Below are positions 18,445 through 27,191 of a stretch of DNA of 64,000 nt, piece by piece. Source of the DNA: Acidimicrobiia bacterium. GTDB taxonomy: Bacteria > Actinomycetota > Acidimicrobiia > IMCC26256 > PALSA-610. A model generated the notes under the pieces. That model was not told the origin of the DNA, searched no databases, and was given only the letters and a program-made list of their open reading frames with translations. Within the stretch, counting starts at the first letter, position 1, and every line of letters starts with the position of its first letter. The translations under genes were made by a program, and so were the position numbers. The stretch lies in the NCBI GenBank assembly GCA_026002935.1, contig BPGH01000003.1:1-64000 (forward strand), written 5' to 3'.

Positions 18445-19276
18445 CAGTCGTCCTCCCGGGCACCGGGGCGCGGCCCGTGTCGGGCACCGAGGTACGCGTC
18501 GATGACGGCCTCGTCCCTCACGATCGAGGCGGGTGGCCCCTCGGCGATCACGCGGCCCTCCGCGAGGCAGACGACCCAGTCGCTGACGTTCATCACGACG
18601 TCCATGTCGTGCTCGACGAACACGACGGTTCGCCCTTCGTCGCGCAGCTCGCGGATGTGGTCGAGGAGCGACTGCACGAGCGCCGGGTTCACGCCGGCCA
18701 TCGGCTCGTCGAGCATGACGAGGCGCGGGTCGACCATGAGCGCCCGCGCCATCTCGAGCAGCTTGCGCTGGCCCCCCGAGAGCGTCCCGGCGAGGTCGTC
18801 GCGCTTGGCGGCGAGGTTGTAGCGCTCGAGCAGCGCCAGCGCCTTCGTCCGGTTCACCGCCTCCTGGCCGCGCCACACCTGCAGCAGGGCCGGCAGGAAC
18901 CGCTCACCCGTCTGGCCCGGGGCGGCGAGCAGCATGTTGTCGAGCACGGTCAGGCGCGACAGCGACTTCGTGAGCTGGAAGGTGCGGACCATGCCGCGCC
19001 GCGCATGCGGTGCGCGGGCAGGCCGGAGCACTCGAGGCCGTCGAACCGCCACGAGCCGCGGTCCGCACGGTCGAAGCCCGTGAGCAGGTTGAACAGCGTC
19101 GTCTTGCCGGCGCCGTTCGGCCCGATCAGGGCGGTGATGGCGTTGCGCTGCATCGACAGTCGCTCCACGTCGACGGCCACCAGCCCCCCGAACGACCGCC
19201 GGACGTCGCGGACGACGAGGATCGGGTCGGGCTTGTCGACGCCGGGCACGGGCTCGATCGCCCGCAGGTCACTCAC
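18444..19276 (-). CDS. livG: ABC transporter ATP-binding protein LivG, one frame error
   Basis: The second ATPase subunit. Walker A is GPNGAGKTT, the signature is LSGGQRKL, and Walker B is RLVMLDEPMAGVNP. The typical LivG stretch RTFQLTKSLSRLTVLDNM follows. A missing base near 19003 breaks the frame between GLPAHRM and RGMVRTFQ. GTG 19276 lies inside the end of livM (8-base overlap). The corrected length of about 278 aa fits the family. Confidence 0.88.
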
Positions 19277-20261
19277 CGAGCATCACCTCGCGGCGGTCGC
19301 CGAGGATCCCCTGGGGGCGGAAGATGACGAGGAGCATGATCAGCAGGCCGACCAGCATGAACCGCACCGGCCCGACGTCGTCACGCGTGACGAGGCCGTC
19401 GATCCCGAGGAAGCCGTTCTCGATCGCCTCGGTGAGGAACGACTGCGACGCAACGATGAAGAACCACAGGATCATCGAGCCGAGGATCGGGCCGAGGATC
19501 CGCGCTACGCCACCGAGGATCAGTGCCGCGTACGCGAGGAACGTGATCGACGACTCGAAGTTGCGCGGCTCGACGAACTGCCGGTCGATCGCGAGCATCA
19601 CGCCCGCGATCCCGCCGATCACCCCGCCGATCACGAGGCTCTGCATCTTGAACGCGAACACGTTCTTGCCGAGCGCGCGGGCCGCGTCCTCGTCCTCGCG
19701 GATCGCCTTCAGCACCCGCCCCCACGGACTGCGGACCAGGAGGTACAGCAGCACGCTGATCACCACGACGAGGGACCACGTGACCGTGATCACCCACAGG
19801 TTGCGCGCGCTGTACGCGACGTCGCCGAACAGGGTGAACCGGCCGGTGAACGGGTTGAGGTCGAAGAAGTCGCCGGCGATGCCCTTGATGCCCTGGGGCC
19901 CGCCGGTGACGTCCTGGGCCGCGCGGGAGTTCGCGGTGATCCGCAGGATCTCCGCGGCCGAGATCGTGACGATCGCGAGGTAGTCGGCCCGCAGGCGCAG
20001 CGTGGGGATCCCGAGCACCAGGCCGAGCAGCACGGCGGCCGCCATCCCGACGAGGAACGCGACCCACAACGGCCAGTCCCAGCGGTCGACGGCGATGGCC
20101 GTGCCGTAGGCACCGACGAGCAGGAAGCCGGCCTGCCCGTAGTTGACCAGCCCCGTGTAGCCGAACTGCAGGTTGATGCCGATCGCCGACAGGGCGTAGA
20201 CGGCGGCCAGCAGCCCGAGCGCGCTGCGGAGGCCGTCCTCGAGGATCCCCGACCAGTCCAT
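19269..20261 (-). CDS. livM: ABC transporter permease LivM
   Basis: A 330-aa polytopic permease with about 9 hydrophobic segments. Conserved features are NLQFGYTGLVNYGQAGFLLV, the EILRITANS segment and the coupling-helix region SPWGRVLKAIREDEDAARALGK. The C-terminal FRPQGILGDRRE is a hallmark of BCAA permeases. The ATG at 20261 is next to the livH stop (TGAGCATG); a GTG at 20266 would overlap it. It pairs with LivH to form the membrane channel. Confidence 0.92.
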   Translation of the reverse strand: MDWSGILEDGLRSALGLLAAVYALSAIGINLQFGYTGLVNYGQAGFLLVGAYGTAIAVDRWDWPLWVAFLVGMAAAVLLGLVLGIPTLRLRADYLAIVTISAAEILRITANSRAAQDVTGGPQGIKGIAGDFFDLNPFTGRFTLFGDVAYSARNLWVITVTWSLVVVISVLLYLLVRSPWGRVLKAIREDEDAARALGKNVFAFKMQSLVIGGVIGGIAGVMLAIDRQFVEPRNFESSITFLAYAALILGGVARILGPILGSMILWFFIVASQSFLTEAIENGFLGIDGLVTRDDVGPVRFMLVGLLIMLLVIFRPQGILGDRREVMLGE

Positions 20262-20263
20262 GC

Positions 20264-21625
20264 TCACCCGATCCGTTCGCGCACGCCGAGGATCCCCTGC
20301 GGGCGCACCAGCAGGACGAGGACGAGGATCACGAGGGCGATCGCGAACTTGAAGTCGGCGTCGATCCAGTACGTCCCGACCTCCGTCGCGACGCCGACCA
20401 CGAGCCCGCCCGCCATCGCGCCGTACGCGGAGCCGAGGCCGCCGAGCACCACGGCCGCGAACATCGTGAGCAGCAGCCGGAAGCCCATGTTCCACTGCAC
20501 CGCCTGCGTGACGCCGAGCATCACACCGCCGAGCGCCGCGAGGCCCGTCGCGCCGACCCACACCGAAGCACCACGCGCCGCACGTCGATGCCCGAGGCCT
20601 CGGCGAGGTCGCGCTCGTCGGCCACGGCCCGGATCGCGTGTGCCGAAGCGGGTCCGTTCGAGGACGACACCGACCGCGACGAGCACGAGGAGGCAGACGA
20701 TCATGACGACCCACGTGCTCGCGGGGAACCTGAGCGGACCGATCTCGAACGGGGGTTGCGTCGCGTACTCGCGGTACGAGCGCGGGTTGCCGCCGAACAG
20801 CACCTGGTAGAGGTGCCGGAGGAACAGCGCGAGGCCGATCGACACGAGCATGCGCGCGACCGCGCCGCTGCGGCGGCGCACCATCGGCCGCCACAGCCCG
20901 AGCTCGAGCGCGCCGCCGAACGCCCCCGCGAGCACGACGGCGATCACGGCCGCGACCACCAGGGTCACGCCGGGCCCGCCCGCGGACGTGGAGAGGTACC
21001 AGGCGAGCAGCCCGCCGAGGGTGACGAGCTCGCCGTGCGCGAAGTTCACCAGCCCGGTCGTGCCGTACACGAGCGACAGCCCGACGGACGCGAGCCCGAT
21101 GATCAGGCCGAGGCGGACGCCGCTCACGAACAGGTTCGCGAGCCGGTCGAACCGGCCCGGCGGCCCCGGCCGCCCGCCGCCGTCGCCGCTCGTGAGCTCG
21201 AACACGGCGGTGCGCACGGTCGCGCCCGGGAACACCGGGAACCGGGGCAGCACCGACCGCTCGGGGTCCGCGAGCGCGAAGCCCTCGGGGATCGTGGCGG
21301 GGTCGATCGCGACGCGGTAGGTCCCCGGCCCGGGCACGACGACCGACCACGTCCCGTCGGCGCCCGACTCGGTCCGGGCCGAGAACCCGGGGTCGGCCGC
21401 CACGTCCACCGCGTCGACCGTGACCCGCACGCCCGCGACCGGCGTGGTGCCGGCCTGCAGGGTGCCGGCGATGCGCGGGCCCGCCGAGGTGCCCGTGGTG
21501 GGCGGGGCCGAGGTGGTCGCCGGGGACTCCTGTGCGGACGCGCCGTGCGCCCCGAACACGCCGTGGGCCCCGGTGGCGAGCAGGACGACGCCGAGCAGGA
21601 CGACGACGCGTGCGCTGGCCCTCAC
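20264..21625 (-). CDS. livH: LivH permease fused to an N-terminal secreted carboxypeptidase-regulatory-like domain
   Basis: A 453-aa permease subunit; typical LivH is about 290 aa. Residues 1-30 are a signal peptide. Residues about 50-145 (IAGTLQAGTTPVAGVRVTVD ... GPGTYRVAIDP) look like a carboxypeptidase-regulatory or SpaA/CNA-B type beta-sandwich. The permease core follows: GLIIGLASVGLSLVYGTTGL, NFAHGELVTLGG and the C-terminal RPQGILG. Between about 20568 and 20645 the frame is shifted and restored (two compensating indels), garbling about 25 residues. GTG 21625 is preceded by GGGGGG and by TATGCT at 21663-21658. Confidence 0.85.
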   Translation of the reverse strand: MRASARVVVLLGVVLLATGAHGVFGAHGASAQESPATTSAPPTTGTSAGPRIAGTLQAGTTPVAGVRVTVDAVDVAADPGFSARTESGADGTWSVVVPGPGTYRVAIDPATIPEGFALADPERSVLPRFPVFPGATVRTAVFELTSGDGGGRPGPPGRFDRLANLFVSGVRLGLIIGLASVGLSLVYGTTGLVNFAHGELVTLGGLLAWYLSTSAGGPGVTLVVAAVIAVVLAGAFGGALELGLWRPMVRRRSGAVARMLVSIGLALFLRHLYQVLFGGNPRSYREYATQPPFEIGPLRFPASTWVVMIVCLLVLVAVGVVLERTRFGTRDPGRGRRARPRRGLGHRRAARGASVWVGATGLAALGGVMLGVTQAVQWNMGFRLLLTMFAAVVLGGLGSAYGAMAGGLVVGVATEVGTYWIDADFKFAIALVILVLVLLVRPQGILGVRERIG

Positions 21626-21657
21626 GCAACCCCCCGGCGTGGTCGGCGAACCGGGGC

Positions 21658-21663
21658 AGCATA
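21658..21663 (-). promoter_or_regulatory. -10 (TATGCT) for the livHMGF operon
   Basis: TATGCT lies 32 bases upstream of the livH GTG, with GGGGGG between them as the ribosome-binding site. Confidence 0.45.
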
Positions 21664-21692
21664 CGCACGCACCGCCGGGAGGGGGACACGCG

Positions 21693-21724
21693 GGACCGGG
21701 GGCCGCGCGGGCGGCCCCCGGTCC
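21693..21724 (-). terminator. Perfect 14-bp stem with 4-base loop
   Basis: GGACCGGGGGCCGC, loop GCGG, then its exact complement. It lies between the tiny ORF (stop at 21844) and the livH promoter, so it probably ends the upstream minus-strand transcript and insulates the liv operon. Confidence 0.7.
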
Positions 21725-21843
21725 TTCGACTGTGTCGGACATGCCGGCGCCTGCGTGCCGGAGGGACCAGACCCGGCGGCGTCGGCATCGGTGCAGCGGT
21801 GGGATTCCGCTGAGGCGGTCCAGTCGAGCCTTTCGGCACCGGC

Positions 21844-21885
21844 CTAGCGGCCGCGCACCTCCGGGGTCCCAGATCTATCGTGCAT
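21844..21885 (-). CDS. 13-aa ORF with a 16-base extended Shine-Dalgarno
   Basis: The ORF encodes MHDRSGTPEVRGR. Upstream at 21906-21891 is AGAAAGGAGGTGGTCC, complementary to the whole 3' tail of 16S rRNA (one G-U wobble), 5 bases before the ATG (the GGAGG core is 11 bases away). A -10-like TACAAC is at 21923-21918, and a strong hairpin terminator follows at 21693-21724. It could be a real micropeptide, a leader, or a ribosome-binding small RNA. No family is recognised. It starts 52 bases after the stop of the 21938-22387 gene and could be co-transcribed with it. Confidence 0.5.
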   Translation of the reverse strand: MHDRSGTPEVRGR

Positions 21886-21937
21886 CTTCTGGACCACCTC
21901 CTTTCTCCGGTCCCCCCGTTGTACCAGATCGGGGTCG

Positions 21938-22387
21938 TCAGGGTGCGCCGGAGGCGTCACCGTCGTCGACCGGCGGGCCGACGGCGCCGATCGCCCGCAG
22001 GTACGCGAGCTGGGTCTCGAGGACGCCGTGCACCTGCTCGGGGAGGTACGGCTCGCCGGTCTGCGCCGCGCGCGCGCAGATGTACTCGACGGCGTCGGGC
22101 GCACCGATCACCACCTCCCGCTGGGTCCGGGGCGCGGTGCCGTTGCCGGCGACGCCCTGGCGCTCGAGGTACTCGACCTGGAGGTCGAGGATGCGGCGCA
22201 CGTCGGCCGGCGTGAGGGTCGCCGCGACGAGGTCGGGCAGGTGCTCCACCACCCACTCGTAGGCCTCCTCGGTGTCGAACACGGGAGGCGGCGGCTCGGC
22301 GGCCAGGCGGGCGGCCTCGCGCGCCACGAACCACGCCGCGACCGCGCACGCGAGCCCGAACGCGACGAGGAGGGAGACCCACAGCAC
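21938..22387 (-). CDS. Membrane-anchored protein of unknown function
   Basis: A 149-aa protein with one N-terminal transmembrane helix (VSLLVAFGLACAVAAWFVAR), a basic/Ala linker and a soluble C-terminal domain of about 110 residues containing FDTEEAYEWVVEHLPDLV and RRILDLQVEYLERQG, with an acidic, Pro-rich end. GTG 22387 follows TAGCGT (22399-22394) by six bases, so the mRNA is probably leaderless. The family is not recognised. It precedes the 13-codon ORF on the same strand. Confidence 0.75.
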   Translation of the reverse strand: MLWVSLLVAFGLACAVAAWFVAREAARLAAEPPPPVFDTEEAYEWVVEHLPDLVAATLTPADVRRILDLQVEYLERQGVAGNGTAPRTQREVVIGAPDAVEYICARAAQTGEPYLPEQVHGVLETQLAYLRAIGAVGPPVDDGDASGAP

Positions 22388-22399
22388 GGCAGCACGCTA
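22388..22399 (-). promoter_or_regulatory. Leaderless-type -10 (TAGCGT)
   Basis: TAGCGT at 22399-22394 lies six bases before GTG 22387. Confidence 0.55.
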
Positions 22400-22442
22400 C
22401 CGATCCGGCGGGGCCCGCCCGCGCACCGGGCCCGTCACGGGC

Positions 22443-23549
22443 TCAGGCGAGCACCTCGCGCACCGCGGTGACGATCCGGTCGAGGTCGGCGTCGCGCAGC
22501 GCCGGGTGCACCGGCAGCGACACGACCTCGCGGGCGGCCCGCTCGGCGTTGGGGATGTCGCCGCGGACGATCCCGGGGTGGTCGCGGTAGCAGTCGTGGT
22601 CGCACACGACCCGCGGGTAGTAGACGCCGGCGGCGATCCCCCGGCGGGCGAGCGCGGCGACGAGGGCGTCGCGGTCGGCGCGGGCCTCGCCGGTCACCCG
22701 GACCGTGTACTGGTGGAACACGTGCCGGCGCCCCGGCGGCTCGGACGGCGTCACGAGCCCCTCGATGTCCGCGAGCCCTTCCGTCAGCCGCGCCGCGTTC
22801 GCGCGGCGCCGCTCGGTCGATTCCGCGAGCCGCTCGAGCTGCGGGACGGCGATCGCGGCCTGCAGGTCGGTCATCCGGTAGTTGTGGCCGGGGATCTCGT
22901 ACTCGTAGCGCGCGCGCATCCCCTGGTTGCGCAGCAGCCGCAGGCGGTCCGCGAGCCGGGCGTCGGAGGTCGTCACGACCCCACCCTCGCCGGAGGTCAC
23001 GTTCTTCGTCGCGTAGAGGCTGAAGCAGCCGACACCGAACGATCCGACCGGCCGGCCGCCGAACGTCGCGCCGTGGGCCTGCGCGGCGTCCTCGACCAGC
23101 GCGAGTCCGTGGCGGCGTGCGAGCTCGTCGAAGGCCGCACAGTCGGCGGGGCAGCCGTAGAGATGGACCGGCACGACGACACGGGAGGCGTCCCCGATCG
23201 CCGCGGCCGCCGCGTCCGGGTCGAGGGTGAAGTCGTCGGGCCGGATGTCGGCGAGCCGGACGCGCGCGCCCACCGAGATCGCCGCGTTGACGGTGGCGAC
23301 GAACGTGAACGGCGTGGTGACCACCTCGTCACCCGGGCCGACACCGAGCGCCTGGAGCGCGGCGACGAGGGCGACGGTCCCGTTGGCCACCGCGACGGCC
23401 TCGGTCGTGCCCGCGACCGCGGCGAAGGCGCGCTCGAGCCGCTCGACCATGGGCCCCTGCGCGAGGCGGCCGGAGCGGAGCACCTCCAGGACGAGCCGCT
23501 CGACCTCGGGGCCGAGCTCGACCGCCGATATCGGGATGGACGACGCCAA
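22443..23549 (-). CDS. DegT/DnrJ/EryC1-family sugar aminotransferase
   Basis: A 368-aa PLP-dependent aminotransferase acting on keto-sugar nucleotides. Features are NGTVALVAALQALGVGPGDEV, the Asp/Gln pair in VEDAAQAHGA, the Schiff-base Lys in SLYATKNVTSGEGG, and the C-terminal HNYRMTDLQAAIA. The start is taken as TTG 23549 because no ATG or GTG fits the conserved N-terminus; GGAGG lies upstream and TACAAT at 23585-23580. It diverges from a hexapeptide acyltransferase. This pair could make an N-acylated amino sugar (WlbC/WlbB-like), which is an inference. Confidence 0.88.
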   Translation of the reverse strand: MASSIPISAVELGPEVERLVLEVLRSGRLAQGPMVERLERAFAAVAGTTEAVAVANGTVALVAALQALGVGPGDEVVTTPFTFVATVNAAISVGARVRLADIRPDDFTLDPDAAAAAIGDASRVVVPVHLYGCPADCAAFDELARRHGLALVEDAAQAHGATFGGRPVGSFGVGCFSLYATKNVTSGEGGVVTTSDARLADRLRLLRNQGMRARYEYEIPGHNYRMTDLQAAIAVPQLERLAESTERRRANAARLTEGLADIEGLVTPSEPPGRRHVFHQYTVRVTGEARADRDALVAALARRGIAAGVYYPRVVCDHDCYRDHPGIVRGDIPNAERAAREVVSLPVHPALRDADLDRIVTAVREVLA

Positions 23550-23579
23550 ACGGAACCTCGGCCTCCGGAGCCCCCCGGC

Positions 23580-23585
23580 ATTGTA
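23580..23585 (-). promoter_or_regulatory. -10 (TACAAT) for the aminotransferase
   Basis: TACAAT lies 31 bases before the TTG start, with GGAGG between them. Confidence 0.5.
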
Positions 23586-23635
23586 GGCCCGCCCGCGCGG
23601 CCCCCCGTCCGGCGGGCGCGCCCGGCGCGGCCGCG

Positions 23636-23648
23636 TAGCATCCGGCGG
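23636..23648 (+). promoter_or_regulatory. Leaderless-type -10 (TAGCAT) for the acyltransferase
   Basis: TAGCAT at 23636-23641 is followed after seven bases by ATG 23649. Confidence 0.55.
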
Positions 23649-24233
23649 ATGGCGAGCCCGCCCGAACCGCCGTACGTGCACCCGACGGCGATCGTCGAGC
23701 CGGGCGCGTCGATCGGGCCCGGCACGAAGGTCTGGCACCACGCCCACGTCCGGGCCGGCGCGCGCGTCGGAGCGGGCTGCACGCTCGGCAAGAACGTCTT
23801 CGTCGACGCGGGCGTCACGATCGGTGACCGCTGCAAGGTCCAGAACAACGTCTCGGTGTACGCGGGCGTGACGCTCGAGGACGAGGTCTTCGTCGGGCCG
23901 GCCGCGACCTTCACCAACGACCGCTACCCGCGGGCCGCGAACCCCGACTGGCAGCTGGTCGAGACCTTCGTGCGGCACGGCGCGTCGATCGGCGCCAACG
24001 CGACGATCGTGTGCGGCGTCGAGGTCGGGTGTTGGAGCGCGGTCGCCGCCGGCGCGGTGGTCACGCGTCCGGTCGCCCCGCACGAGCTCGTCGCCGGGGT
24101 CCCGGCGCGGCGGATCGGCTGGGTGTGCCGCTGCGGCACCGTGGTCGGTCACGACGTGGCGGCCCCTGCGGACGTACCGTGCCCGCGCTGCGGCGAGGTG
24201 CTGGTCCCGGCGCCGCCCACGCCACCCCACTGA
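23649..24233 (+). CDS. Left-handed beta-helix N-acyltransferase with C-terminal zinc ribbon
   Basis: A 194-aa hexapeptide-repeat acyltransferase (WbbJ/WlbB-like). Repeated V/I-G-x4 turns run from PTAIVEPGASIGPGTKVWHH to NATIVCGVEVGCWSAVAAGA, with a catalytic His candidate in KVWHHAHVRAGA. The C-terminus adds a CxC...CPRC cluster (CRCGTVVG, then CPRCGEV), a probable structural zinc ribbon seen in some WbbJ relatives. It probably acetylates a 3- or 4-amino sugar made by the divergent DegT aminotransferase. Confidence 0.87.
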   Translation: MASPPEPPYVHPTAIVEPGASIGPGTKVWHHAHVRAGARVGAGCTLGKNVFVDAGVTIGDRCKVQNNVSVYAGVTLEDEVFVGPAATFTNDRYPRAANPDWQLVETFVRHGASIGANATIVCGVEVGCWSAVAAGAVVTRPVAPHELVAGVPARRIGWVCRCGTVVGHDVAAPADVPCPRCGEVLVPAPPTPPH

Positions 24234-24278
24234 GCCGAGGGCGCCGGGTGCCCCGCGTCGCGGGCCGGGCCCCACGGC

Positions 24279-24290
24279 TAGGGTGCCGCC
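24279..24290 (+). promoter_or_regulatory. Leaderless-type -10 (TAGGGT)
   Basis: TAGGGT is followed by the spacer GCCGCC and the GTG at 24291. The same spacer occurs before the GT2 gene at 29488. Confidence 0.6.
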
Positions 24291-25113
24291 GTGTTCGCCT
24301 TCCTGCACCGGCTGCGGGCGCGCCTCGTCGCGACCGTCGACCGGCTCGGCTGGCGGGACCGGGCACTCGCGCTGCAGGGCGCGCTGAACCCGTCGCCACG
24401 CGTCCGCCGCGACCGCCGGGACACGCGCCAGCTCCGCGCGCTGCTGCCCGCCGTGGTCGGGCCCGACGACCTCTGCGTCGACGTCGGGGCCAACGTCGGT
24501 TCCGTCGCCGCGGAGATCGTGCGGATCGCGCCCCGCGCGGCCCACGTGCTCGTCGAACCGCTCCCCGACCTCCGGCCGGCGCTGACCCGGCGGTTCCCCC
24601 ACTGCGAGGTCGTCACGGCCGCGCTGACGGACCGCGAGGGGACGGGCACCTTCGTCGCGGTCACCGACCGCCCGACGCGCTCGGGCCTCAGGCCGAACAT
24701 GCGCACGCGCAGCATGCGCTCCCGCACCATCACCGTGGAGCTCACCACGCTCGACCGCGTCCTCGGGGGGCGCCCGGCGCGCCTGGTGAAGATCGACGTG
24801 GAGGGCACCGAGCTCGAGGTACTGCGGGGGTGCGCGGGAGACGCTCGCTCGCCACCGGCCCGTCGTCGTGTTCGAGCACCAGCCGCGTGACGCCCGCGCC
24901 CTCGAGGAGAGCCGCGAGATCCACCGACTGCTCACCGCCGCGGGCTACCGGCTGTTCGACATCGACGGGAACGGGCCGTTCGACGAGGCCGCGTTCGTCG
25001 CGACCGCCCGGCGCGGCAGGGTGTGGACGTTCGTCGCCCACGCGGAGCGCCCCGGCACCGAGCGGGGCGCAGCGGGCAACGGGCACGGCGCCCGGGCCGC
25101 GGTCGCCCCGTGA
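24291..25113 (+). CDS. FkbM-family SAM-dependent methyltransferase, one frame error
   Basis: A methyltransferase of about 273 aa, probably sugar O-methylation. The SAM motif is VDVGANVGSVAAEIVR, the second motif is VLVEPLPDLRP, and the FkbM hallmark VKIDVEGTELEVLRG is followed by VVFEHQPRD. An extra G near 24836 (GCGGGAGACG) breaks the frame just after the hallmark. The gene follows the acyltransferase on the same strand but has its own leaderless promoter. Surface-glycan methylation is an inference from its neighbours. Confidence 0.85.
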
Positions 25114-25132
25114 GCCCCGGCCGACGGCGGCC

Positions 25133-27191
25133 TCAGGGCGCGCGGTACGGCGCGTACGCGAACGCGAAGTCCGTGCGCACGTAGCGGCTCGGCCGGCGGG
25201 TCAGGGTCCGTTCGAGCTCGTGCTCGTTGACGACCACGCCCGTCATCGCCACCGGCACGCCGGGCGCGACGGCGAGCACGTCCTCGGGTGTGGTCGCGAC
25301 CAGCCACAGCGCGCGTCCGCTCGCGCCGAAGGCGCGGGCGACCGCGCGCACGCTCTCGGCGGCCGGGCGCCCGCGCAGCACCACCACCTCCGCACCGCAC
25401 CAGCTCCGCAGGGTCTGGGGGACCCACTCGTGCAGCAGGCCGTCGCCCTGGAGCACCGCGACGGCCGCCCCCGGGCCGAACGCGCCGCACGCCGGGTCGA
25501 TCGCCCGGGTGTACCCGGGCTGCTCGGTCATGCGGGCCACCCCCCACACGCTCGACGCCGGCGCGGCGACGAGGACGGCCGCCGCGACGGGGGCGACGGC
25601 CCGCAGGACGCCGCGCCGGGTCGCCGACCAGGCGACGACGGCGGCGGCCAGCAGGGCGAACAGCGGCATGGCGCCGATCAGCAGGCGCCGCATCACCCAC
25701 ACGTGGTCCTGGAACGCCTGCGCGCGCCACAGGTAGAGCGCGGCCGCGGGGGCGAGGACGGCGACCGGGGCCAGCAGGTGCAGTTCCCGTGCCGCGAGGA
25801 TGCGCCGCGTCACCCAGGCCGCGCCGACGATCGCGAGCGCGACGCCGGCGCGTCCGTGGTACCAGGCCATCCAGTCGAGGGAGTGGTCGTAGTACTGGAG
25901 CGTGCCGTCGGGGGGCAGCCCCTCGGCCCGCTGCAGGCCCTCGACGAAGGCCGAGCGCGCACCGTGTACCTCCTCGAGCGCGGGACGCACCCACCAGGCC
26001 GCCAGCCCGACCACGACCACCACCCACGGGGCGAACGCCGCGGCCCACCTCGCGCCGCGCGCGACCGCGCCCGGCGCACGGCTCGCGATCACGGCACCCG
26101 CGAGGGCGACCGCCACCGAGGCGGCGCCCGCGATCACGAGCGCGCGCAGCTCACCGGAGAGGTCGCGCACGTAGTCGCCGCTGCGCACGACGAGGTCGGT
26201 CAGCCCGACCACGAGGCCGATCGACGCGCCGGCGGTGAACGCGCCCGCGGCGCGTGCCACCACCGGGCGCGACTCGCGACCGGCCGCGAGCCACCACGCG
26301 GCGAACGCGGGCGGGATGCCCACGAGCAGGATCACGGCGTCGATGCGCACGGCCTGGATCGCACCGGCGAGCAGGCCGGCGACCGCCATGACCCGCGCGT
26401 CGGTACGTGCCCGACCGTCCGCGAGGAGCCACACGACCGTGAACGCGAGGAGCTGCGTGGGGATCTCGCTGTAGCTGTCGCGCGAGAACGCGACCTGCGG
26501 GATCGTGAGCCCGAGTGCGGCCGTCGCCGCGAGCGCCGCCCACGGCGCGCGCACGACGCGCCAGGCCAGCACGAAGAAGGCGAGCAGCGCCGCCGCGCCC
26601 AGCACCGGGGGGACCGCGAACATCAGGCCGTCACCGCCGATCCGGTGCGCCTGCGCCAGGAGCGCCGGGAGCAGGTGGGCGAACTGGAACTCGAGGTGAC
26701 CGCCGTCGCCGACGTAGACGCCGAACGAGTGCTGGGTGACCCCTTCGACGGCGAGCACCGCGTCGGGCGCCGGCGGGACGCGCAGGTCGCCGTTGCTCGC
26801 GATCCAACGCCCCGCATTCGCGTACACCCCGGGATCCCGGTTGATCAGCACGTGCTCGCCGTGGTGCGCGACGTTCCACACGCCGAGCGCGGCACACACG
26901 GCGAGACCGGCGGCGGCCCACACGTGCGCGGCGAGGTCGTGGCGCCCCGGCGCCCGCAGCGCGCGGGCGCGCGGCGAACAGGGCCAGCGCGGTGCCCGCG
27001 GCGCCGAGCGTGTACGCGATCGACGGCCGGTAGGCGCCGGCCAGCGCGAGGGCGAGTCCGGCGAGGCCGAACGAGGCGGCCGCGACGGCCGGCACGAACG
27101 CGACGGCGCGCAACCAGACCGGCTCACGGCCGGGCGGCGCCGCGCCGGGAACGGCCGCACCGGCCCCGTCGCACGCGGGGGCACCGGTCAC
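25133..27191 (-). CDS. Polytopic membrane glycosyltransferase-like protein (GT-C type), one frame error
   Basis: A protein of about 685 aa with 12 or more hydrophobic segments and a soluble C-terminal tail. The first periplasmic loop has HVLINRDPGVYANAGRWI, an acidic-residue motif in the position used by GT-C (GT39/GT83-like) transferases, then FSRDSYSEIPTQLLAF. Such enzymes take sugar from a polyprenyl-phosphate donor outside the membrane, which would suit the DPA pathway encoded nearby. An extra base near 26968 breaks the frame within residues 70-80. GTG 27191 overlaps the previous stop. Specificity is unknown. Confidence 0.75.

Noticed and set aside
21884-21910. Plus-strand CTGGACCACCTCCTTTCT resembling the 16S rRNA 3' end, possible rRNA fragment
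   Set aside because: No other 16S helix is present nearby; the other strand gives a sensible SD plus ORF with a terminator.
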